Shown here piece after piece: positions 7,396 through 11,066 of a stretch of 11,066 bases of DNA (its first letter is position 1; every line of letters begins with the position of its first letter). The stretch covers positions 1 through 11,066 of the forward strand of contig DEQO01000020.1 of assembly GCA_002360495.1 (NCBI GenBank). The letters run 5' to 3'. Both the position numbers and the translations under genes were made by a program. Below the pieces are notes generated by a model. It ran no database searches, was not told the origin of the DNA, and saw only the letters and a program-made list of their open reading frames with translations. This DNA is from Flavobacteriales bacterium UBA3364. Its GTDB lineage: Bacteria; Bacteroidota; Bacteroidia; Flavobacteriales_F; PHOS-HE28.

Positions 7396-8220
7396 TCAAG
7401 CCGTGCCTTGTTGCAGCACCAGCATCGGGATGTGCGTGTGCATGGCCAGCCGCGTGGAAACGCTGCGATGGAAAAGCTGTTCGAAGATCCCGCGGTGGCG
7501 ATGCAGGACCACCACCATGTCGGTATCGCTCTGGTCGGCCAGGTCGTGCAACGCGATCATCACATTGTCGCCGCTCACACTGTGGTAACTGTGCGGAATG
7601 GCGCCCAGCAACAGATCATAGCCCGTGCTGCTCAGGTCGTCCTCCGAGGTGCGGTCCTCCGGTACCACGTGAACGATCATCACTTCGGCCTTGGACCAGC
7701 GGGCGATGTCCAGCAGCACCTTCAGCGTGGCCTTGTCCACCCGGCCGCCATCATCCGCCAGGACGATACGCCTTGGCGGGGTGTAGCGTGTCTGCTCCGG
7801 CACCGCGAGCACCGGCGTGCGCAGGTTCTTGATCACCGAGGCCGTGTTGCTGCCCAACAGGATCCGTTCCAAGCCGCTGTGGCCTTGCGTACCCATCACG
7901 ACCAGATCGGGTTTCGGGGTTGCTCCCTCCAGGTCCGATAACACATCCGCAACGTCGCCGGGATGGCTGTGGACCGAGATGCGTGGGGCATGGTCCGGCA
8001 GTGCTTCACGCAGCTGTGCAGCGAACCGGTCCAACCCCTCAGCGGAGGCCAAGGCCAGCACGTCCATGTCCATGGGCGTGGTGTCCGCCATGCTGATGGG
8101 TAGCATGTAGGTGTTCACCAGCGAGAACGTATTCCCCTCCTCGCCATAGAGATGGATGGCGTACACCGCCGCGTTGAGCGCGTTGGTGCTGAGGTCGGTG
8201 GGGATCAGGACATGCGCCAT
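7396..8220 (-). CDS. Tandem-domain universal stress protein
   Basis: A 274-residue protein of two fused UspA domains, the usual length for this class in Bacteroidota. Domain 1 (about 1-141) starts HVLIPTDLSTNA and holds the ATP-binding signature G110-TQ-G113-X9-G123-S124 (MGTQGHSGLERILLGSNTAS). Domain 2 (about 150-270) starts RRIVLADDGG but has a degenerate equivalent (LHRHRGIFEQLFHRSVS) lacking the glycine pattern, so it probably does not bind ATP in the classical way. The asymmetry is common in tandem Usp proteins. It is probably cytoplasmic, responding to starvation or stress. It lies 21 bp after a small membrane protein gene and 9 bp before the M50 protease gene, consistent with one operon. 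Confidence 0.92.
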   Translation of the reverse strand: MAHVLIPTDLSTNALNAAVYAIHLYGEEGNTFSLVNTYMLPISMADTTPMDMDVLALASAEGLDRFAAQLREALPDHAPRISVHSHPGDVADVLSDLEGATPKPDLVVMGTQGHSGLERILLGSNTASVIKNLRTPVLAVPEQTRYTPPRRIVLADDGGRVDKATLKVLLDIARWSKAEVMIVHVVPEDRTSEDDLSSTGYDLLLGAIPHSYHSVSGDNVMIALHDLADQSDTDMVVVLHRHRGIFEQLFHRSVSTRLAMHTHIPMLVLQQGTA

Positions 8221-8241
8221 GGCGGCCTGATGGGGCGGATA

Positions 8242-8463
8242 TCAGTGCCCGTGTGCTTCCTCGGAGCCGGGTTTCGGGCCGGAGGAGTCGACAAGGGCGT
8301 AACCGGCGAACAACAACCCGAGCATGACCACGAAGCTCAACAGGCCCTTGACGTTGTCGATGGAGCCATCCTCCTGCAGGAGGTCGCCCGTGTCCAGGAT
8401 GGCGTACCGGAAGGGGATCAGGAATGCCAGCAACCAAAGGGCCAGGCCGATCAACTTTTTCAT
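8242..8463 (-). CDS. Small two-helix membrane protein
   Basis: A 73-residue protein starting MKKLIGLALW. The longer frame from 8532 adds an unlikely, arginine-rich leader and is not used. Two hydrophobic helices lie at about 2-19 and 41-57, joined by an acidic loop (LDTGDLLQEDGSIDN), and the hydrophilic C-terminal tail ends EEAHGH. The family is not recognised. A TAnnTTCG box lies 23 bp upstream of the ATG, so this is probably the first gene of the Usp/M50 operon. It could be an accessory membrane subunit or an orphan small envelope protein; nothing in the sequence decides its function. Confidence 0.72.
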   Translation of the reverse strand: MKKLIGLALWLLAFLIPFRYAILDTGDLLQEDGSIDNVKGLLSFVVMLGLLFAGYALVDSSGPKPGSEEAHGH

Positions 8464-8486
8464 GCGTGTTGCGAGGTTCGGTACGG

Positions 8487-8494
8487 CGAAGGTA
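8487..8494 (-). promoter_or_regulatory. Candidate Bacteroidota -7 box (TACCTTCG)
   Basis: On the minus strand TACCTTCG resembles the Bacteroidota sigma-A -7 element (TAnnTTTG). It lies 23 bp before the start of the small membrane protein gene. No TTG -33 element is found at the usual spacing, so the call rests on one box and its location. Confidence 0.4.
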
Positions 8495-8554
8495 CGACCT
8501 GCCTCGGAAGTCCTCCCGGCGGTTCCCCTCAACTATCCAATGCACCTGTGGATA

Positions 8555-8593
8555 AGCCCTACTTCCGGTCCTTCAGGGCCACGAGATCGCGCT
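8555..8593 (-). pseudogene. Duplicated 3' end of gltA (39-bp direct repeat, copy 1)
   Basis: This stretch matches 10682-10720 at 38 of 39 bases and in the same orientation. It contains the citrate synthase stop codon, 4 bases after it and roughly the last 11 codons, reading RDLVALKDRK-stop instead of RDFVALKDRK-stop. The single difference changes Phe to Leu. It is not attached to any gltA body and begins 7 bp after the stop of the intact T9SS cargo gene. It is therefore a displaced gene end, of the kind left when DNA integrates into the 3' end of a gene. Confidence 0.85.
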
Positions 8594-8600
8594 ATCGACC

Positions 8601-10196
8601 CTACTCCACCACCACCCGCTCGTAGCACGTGCCCTCCTTATCCGTGAATCGGATCACGTACGTCCCTTTGCTGTAGCCGGTAAGGTCCACCTCCTCGGTC
8701 TTCTGGCCGTGCGCGGCGGCGCGTTGGAAAAGCAATTTGCCCATGGTGTCGTACACCGAATAGTAGCTGTCCTTCATTAGCGGGTCCTGGAACTCCACGG
8801 TGAAGCGGCCGGGGGTGGGGTTGGGACGTACCGCAGGCTTTGCCCGCCCATGTACCCGAGAGGGAACTCCTGTTGTAAAGGTGCAGCCGTCGTATACTGT
8901 GAAGATATCTGGATCAAGTATTGTGTCCTGTACAAAGACCGGTGTCGCTGTTACCGAGACATCCTCGGCTATGAGCGTAAAGCTGCTATCCACCGGGAAG
9001 AGATCCAGTGTTTGTACGGAATAATCTTGCTCCCAGCACGGGAGATGGCCCATGGCGTCGCTTTTGAAAATGTAGTTCATGCCCGTATTGCCACCGGGTA
9101 GATCACCGTAGATAATCCCGTTGAAAAGGATGCCGCCATCCGACAATAGCGCAAGATTGTTCGTACCGTAACTGTATCCATTTCGACCCAGGGACTGTGT
9201 CCAAAGTGTGTCACCGTTGAGGTCGGTCTTCATCAGGAAAGGCCTGAATTCGAAATTGTACCCCAACTCACCCAATGTGGCCAGCACCACATAGTCGCCA
9301 TCTGCCGTCTTTTTGATCTTGGATGCTATATAGGCCGGCCAGTTATACGGTGCGCTGTCATATCCCTTACACCACTGGACATCGCCTTCCCCATTCAACT
9401 TCATCATGAAGAGCTTCGGTTGATAGCTCGCCGGCAAAGGGGTGAAGAGACCCAGCTTGGTGCTGTCCGTACTTCCTGTAATGATGAAGGAATCGTCGGA
9501 CTCGATAAGGGCATCTTGCACAATGCCCCTGGGCCGGATATAGCTCTTGCTCCAGATGAAATTCCCATTGGGGTCCAAGCGAGCCAACACCGCACCGGCG
9601 GTATCCATGTTGATCCCGGCCAACAGATCACCACCGGGCAGCCCCTTGAGGAATTGGAAACCTCCAGACCGCGCAACCCGTTTCGCCCAAATGGGTTGGA
9701 ACGTTTCATCCACCCGCAACGCGAAAAAGTTCTTGTCCCGGCCCCATGTAATGGCTCCCAGATCCTCGGTGATTTCCAAGCCGCCGGGCAGACCGCTACA
9801 ATAGCCAGGGTCAGGTGTATAGCGATTCACAGTCGCTGTTGTACCAACAGAGTCCATCTTGCCCAGCACGGTATAGACCAACGCCGCGTCACCAAATGGG
9901 CACTCTGCTGCTACTGTAGCAGTTGTGAAGTAGAAGCTGTTCGGCCCTGCGGCCTTCAAGGTTTGAGTCAAATAGGTGCCCCCACCATGGTACGCGCTTG
10001 AATACTCAATGGATCCTTCCGGATCGAGAATGTGCGCTACAGCCATGCATGTGAGAATGTTGTGCCCGGGCAACTCGATCAGATCGAACGTGTAACTCGT
10101 CCCGGATTGATAGAATCTCTCGAAGGTGGGTTGGGCCCCTATGGCACATGAGTACACCAGGGCGAGCGTAATGAGATATGGTCGTGCCATACTCAT
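8601..10196 (-). CDS. Secreted propeller-like protein with T9SS type A sorting domain
   Basis: A 531-residue protein with a signal peptide (MSMARPYLITLALVYSCAIGAQ). Starts at 10196 and 10190 are both possible; 10196 overlaps the stop of an upstream remnant as ATGA. The bulk (about 25-440) has repeated strand motifs typical of delta-60/kelch-like propellers (FFALRVDETFQPIWAKRV, LARLDPNGNFIWSKSY, FLMKTDLNGDTLWTQSL), each with a conserved Trp. The last 80 or so residues form a type A sorting domain: RPNPTPGRFTVEF, then YSVYDTMGKLLFQ, then LTGYSKGTYVIRF and a terminal RVVVE. It is expected to be exported by Sec and then T9SS to the cell surface or medium. The ligand is unknown. GC is visibly lower than in neighbouring genes (28/60 at 9121-9180 and 30/60 at 9301-9360, against 37/60 at 5881-5940 and 36/60 at 7201-7260), which hints at transfer. 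Confidence 0.88.
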   Translation of the reverse strand: MSMARPYLITLALVYSCAIGAQPTFERFYQSGTSYTFDLIELPGHNILTCMAVAHILDPEGSIEYSSAYHGGGTYLTQTLKAAGPNSFYFTTATVAAECPFGDAALVYTVLGKMDSVGTTATVNRYTPDPGYCSGLPGGLEITEDLGAITWGRDKNFFALRVDETFQPIWAKRVARSGGFQFLKGLPGGDLLAGINMDTAGAVLARLDPNGNFIWSKSYIRPRGIVQDALIESDDSFIITGSTDSTKLGLFTPLPASYQPKLFMMKLNGEGDVQWCKGYDSAPYNWPAYIASKIKKTADGDYVVLATLGELGYNFEFRPFLMKTDLNGDTLWTQSLGRNGYSYGTNNLALLSDGGILFNGIIYGDLPGGNTGMNYIFKSDAMGHLPCWEQDYSVQTLDLFPVDSSFTLIAEDVSVTATPVFVQDTILDPDIFTVYDGCTFTTGVPSRVHGRAKPAVRPNPTPGRFTVEFQDPLMKDSYYSVYDTMGKLLFQRAAAHGQKTEEVDLTGYSKGTYVIRFTDKEGTCYERVVVE

Positions 10197-10320
10197 TGTA
10201 CAATGAGTTTGCGGACCTGGTTCTGGGTGCCATCCGAGACGCCAACCCAGTAGGCTCCTTTGGCTAATGAACCTAGTGGCAGTGCAAGCATGGTGCTGGC
10301 AAGGCTCTTCCAACTCCTAA
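10193..10320 (-). pseudogene. Remnant of a second T9SS C-terminal sorting domain
   Basis: A frame not explained by any gene reads RSWKSLASTMLALPLGSLAK, then GAYWVGVSDGTQNQVRKLIV-Gln and stops at 10193. Its pattern (short strands, LxxGxYxVxVSDG, RKLIVQ end) is that of a type A sorting-domain tail. The frame stays open to 10378 (first Met at 10369), but the upstream part runs through palindromic hairpins and is not protein-like, so the body of this gene is gone. Its TGA overlaps the ATG of the intact cargo gene (ATGA), suggesting the two were once adjacent, coupled genes. A short surviving peptide is possible but unlikely. Confidence 0.62.
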
Positions 10321-10326
10321 CCTGCT

Positions 10327-10348
10327 CCCGCGAGTCTGTGACTCGTGG
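10327..10348. repeat. Palindromic hairpin A (loop TGT)
   Basis: CGAGTC-TGT-GACTCG (10331-10345) is a perfect 6-bp stem, extended by a G-T and two C-G pairs to about 9 bp (10328-10348). It shares the TGT loop with hairpin B, 35 bp away, which suggests REP-like palindromic units. On the plus strand it is followed by ACCTTTATT, but no plus-strand gene ends here, so a terminator role is doubtful. Confidence 0.6.
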
Positions 10349-10362
10349 ACCTTTATTACCGA

Positions 10363-10375
10363 CGTTCATTGAACG
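10363..10375. repeat. Short palindrome CGTTCA-T-TGAACG
   Basis: A perfect 6-bp inverted repeat with a one-base centre, lying between hairpins A and B. It is too tight to form a hairpin but could be a dimeric protein or recombinase binding site. It is short enough to be chance. Confidence 0.35.
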
Positions 10376-10381
10376 AAGCTA
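10374..10381 (-). promoter_or_regulatory. Candidate -7 box (TAGCTTCG)
   Basis: The minus strand reads TAGCTTCG, a TAnnTTCG match, about 178 bp upstream of the intact T9SS cargo gene. No -33 TTG is visible at normal spacing, because the DNA there is hairpin B. If active it would give a long leader through the sorting-domain remnant. Confidence 0.25.
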
Positions 10382-10412
10382 GCGCCGATCTGTGATCGGC
10401 TTGTGCGGCGCT
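10381..10412. repeat. Palindromic hairpin B (nested inverted repeats, loop TGT)
   Basis: GCCGATC-TGT-GATCGGC (10384-10400) is a perfect 7-bp stem. An alternative outer pairing joins AGCGCC (10381-10386) with GGCGCT (10407-10412). It begins immediately after the stop of the duplicated T9SS tail on the minus strand. No T-run follows on that strand. The shared loop and spacing with hairpin A suggest a REP-like pair. Confidence 0.6.
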
Positions 10413-10502
10413 CTATTCCACCACCACCCTTTCGTAGCACGTGCCCTCCTTATCCGTAAAGCGGATCACGTAGGTGCCTTTGCTGTAGCCGGTAAGATCT
10501 GA
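10413..10502 (-). pseudogene. Detached copy of the T9SS sorting-domain tail
   Basis: The last 28 residues and stop codon of the intact cargo gene (8601-8687) are repeated here at 10413-10499. There are 8 mismatches in 87 bases and none changes an amino acid; both copies start LTGYSKGTYVIRF after the Asp and end RVVVE. Upstream of that Asp codon the homology stops: the frame runs only to MRRVPPS and then a stop codon at 10547-10545. It is therefore the 3' end of a former, functional T9SS cargo gene whose body has been lost or replaced. Confidence 0.85.
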
Positions 10503-10681
10503 GGGGGGTACACGGCGCATGGTGTGGCGGTTCAGATGATGAACCTACTGCTCTACAAGCCGGTTTTCCAAATCGGTGCGGTACGGATCTTGTGCTGGTA
10601 ACGTACAGCCCTGAACCAACCGAATGCTCGCTGCGAACACGCAACGGCACAACGGATCCGGGCGAAAAGCGATAGGGGGGC
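10503..10681. other. 179-bp gap upstream of the gltA stop; possible further sorting-domain debris
   Basis: No intact gene. On the minus strand one frame reads VGSGLYVTSTRSVPHRFGKP (about 10558-10617), which loosely resembles the GLYxV...RFVKP end of other T9SS tails. The match is short and without a clean stop in the expected place, so it is only suggestive. No intrinsic terminator for gltA was recognised. Confidence 0.3.
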
Positions 10682-10720
10682 AGCCCTACTTCCGGTCCTT
10701 CAGGGCCACGAAATCGCGCT
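10682..10720 (-). repeat. 39-bp direct repeat, copy 2 (3' end of gltA)
   Basis: This is the copy still joined to the gltA body. It matches 8555-8593 at 38 of 39 bases, with the same orientation and an offset of 2127 bp. Homology ends sharply on both sides. Confidence 0.88.
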
Positions 10721-11066
10721 TGGTGGCGCCGGTGTAGATCTGGCGGGGACGGCCGATGGGCTCCTTGTTCTCGATCATCTCCTTCCACTGGGCGATCCAA
10801 CCCGGCAGGCGGCCCAGCGCGAACATCACCGTGAACATGCGGGTGGGAATGCCGATGGCGCGGTAGATGATGCCGCTGTAGAAGTCCACGTTCGGGTAGA
10901 GCTTGCGCTCCACGAAATAGTCGTCCTTCAGCGCGATCTCCTCCAACTGGCGGGCGATGTCGAGCACGGGGTCCTTCACACCCATCTTCATCAGCACATC
11001 GTCGCAGGCCTTCTTGATGATCTGTGCCCGGGGATCGAAGTTCTTGTACACGCGGTGCCCGAAGCC
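10686..11066 (-). CDS. gltA: Citrate synthase, C-terminal part (5' end outside window)
   Basis: The frame is open to the window edge; the first visible residues are GFGHRVYKNFDPRA, so the start lies beyond it and the GTG at 11051 is not a real start. The visible 127 residues contain two of the three catalytic residues known from the Escherichia coli enzyme: the His of GFGHRVY and the Asp of PNVDFYSGIIYRA. They also include the RPRQIYTG substrate-binding segment and the usual KRDF ending. The enzyme condenses oxaloacetate and acetyl-CoA to citrate in the first step of the TCA cycle, in the cytoplasm. Its final 11 or so codons and stop are duplicated at 8555-8593, on the far side of the T9SS cargo segment, which marks its 3' end as a rearrangement or insertion point. 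Confidence 0.96.
   Translation of the reverse strand, partial: GFGHRVYKNFDPRAQIIKKACDDVLMKMGVKDPVLDIARQLEEIALKDDYFVERKLYPNVDFYSGIIYRAIGIPTRMFTVMFALGRLPGWIAQWKEMIENKEPIGRPRQIYTGATKRDFVALKDRK

Noticed and set aside
7183..7941. Plus-strand frame of 252 codons across the protease/Usp junction
   Set aside because: It crosses two real genes with strong motifs, and its product is His/Gln-rich and featureless.
10197..10313. Upstream start for the T9SS cargo protein
   Set aside because: The extension is an out-of-frame reading of the sorting-domain remnant and would hide the signal peptide.
10300..10412. Integron attC site in the hairpin region
   Set aside because: The near matches to the RYYYAAC/GTTRRRY core boxes fail at key positions, and no integron integrase is in view.
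10450..10800. Minus-strand frame of 116 codons overlapping the gltA 3' end
   Set aside because: Its first 38 or so residues are an out-of-frame reading of gltA. Only a short later stretch is of interest and is reported as possible debris.
1..11066. CRISPR array, tRNA, rRNA, riboswitch or toxin-antitoxin pair
   Set aside because: No regularly spaced repeats, cloverleaf-like segment, recognisable aptamer or small gene pair of that kind was seen by eye.

Overview
The window looks like chromosome from a GC-rich member of the Bacteroidota, most likely Flavobacteriales-like. The clues are a LytS/LytTR two-component pair with a Y_Y_Y-type propeller sensor, a secreted protein with a C-terminal type IX secretion (T9SS) sorting domain, a DUF5777-like beta-barrel protein, monoheme cytochrome lipoproteins with CXnCH motifs, and -7-like boxes of the form TAnnTTCG. 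Placement below phylum is inference.

Layout. (1) 1-2735, plus strand: the 3' part of a propeller/Y_Y_Y/His_kinase sensor, overlapping (ATGA) a LytTR response regulator. (2) 2736-3194: a gap with only a weak small ORF. (3) 3195-6298, plus strand: a probable operon for an electron-transfer or envelope module. It holds a diheme and a monoheme cytochrome lipoprotein, a membrane-anchored OB-fold protein, a YceI-family periplasmic protein and a DUF5777-like outer-membrane barrel. (4) 6301-8463, minus strand: a stress/envelope operon of a small two-helix membrane protein, a tandem universal stress protein and a site-2 protease with CBS domains. It converges on the cytochrome operon with only 2 bp between the stop codons. 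(5) 8555-10720: a rearranged segment with one intact T9SS-cargo gene and debris from at least two more T9SS C-terminal domains. Palindromic hairpins lie inside it, and a 39-bp direct repeat of the 3' end of the citrate synthase gene flanks it. (6) 10686-11066, minus strand: the 3' part of citrate synthase (gltA).

How the parts fit. The cytochrome operon probably acts at the inner membrane/periplasm/outer membrane interface, with the barrel and YceI as partners, though no pathway can be named from sequence alone. The LytS/LytTR pair lies upstream in the same orientation, but nothing shows that it controls that operon.

Most unusual region. Segment 5 looks like a small unit inserted at the 3' end of gltA. 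It has direct repeats made of the target gene's last codons, lower GC inside, C-terminal sorting-domain copies that differ only synonymously, and no recombinase gene in view. It may be a decayed or trans-mobilised element, or a hotspot where T9SS cargo genes are exchanged through their conserved 3' ends.
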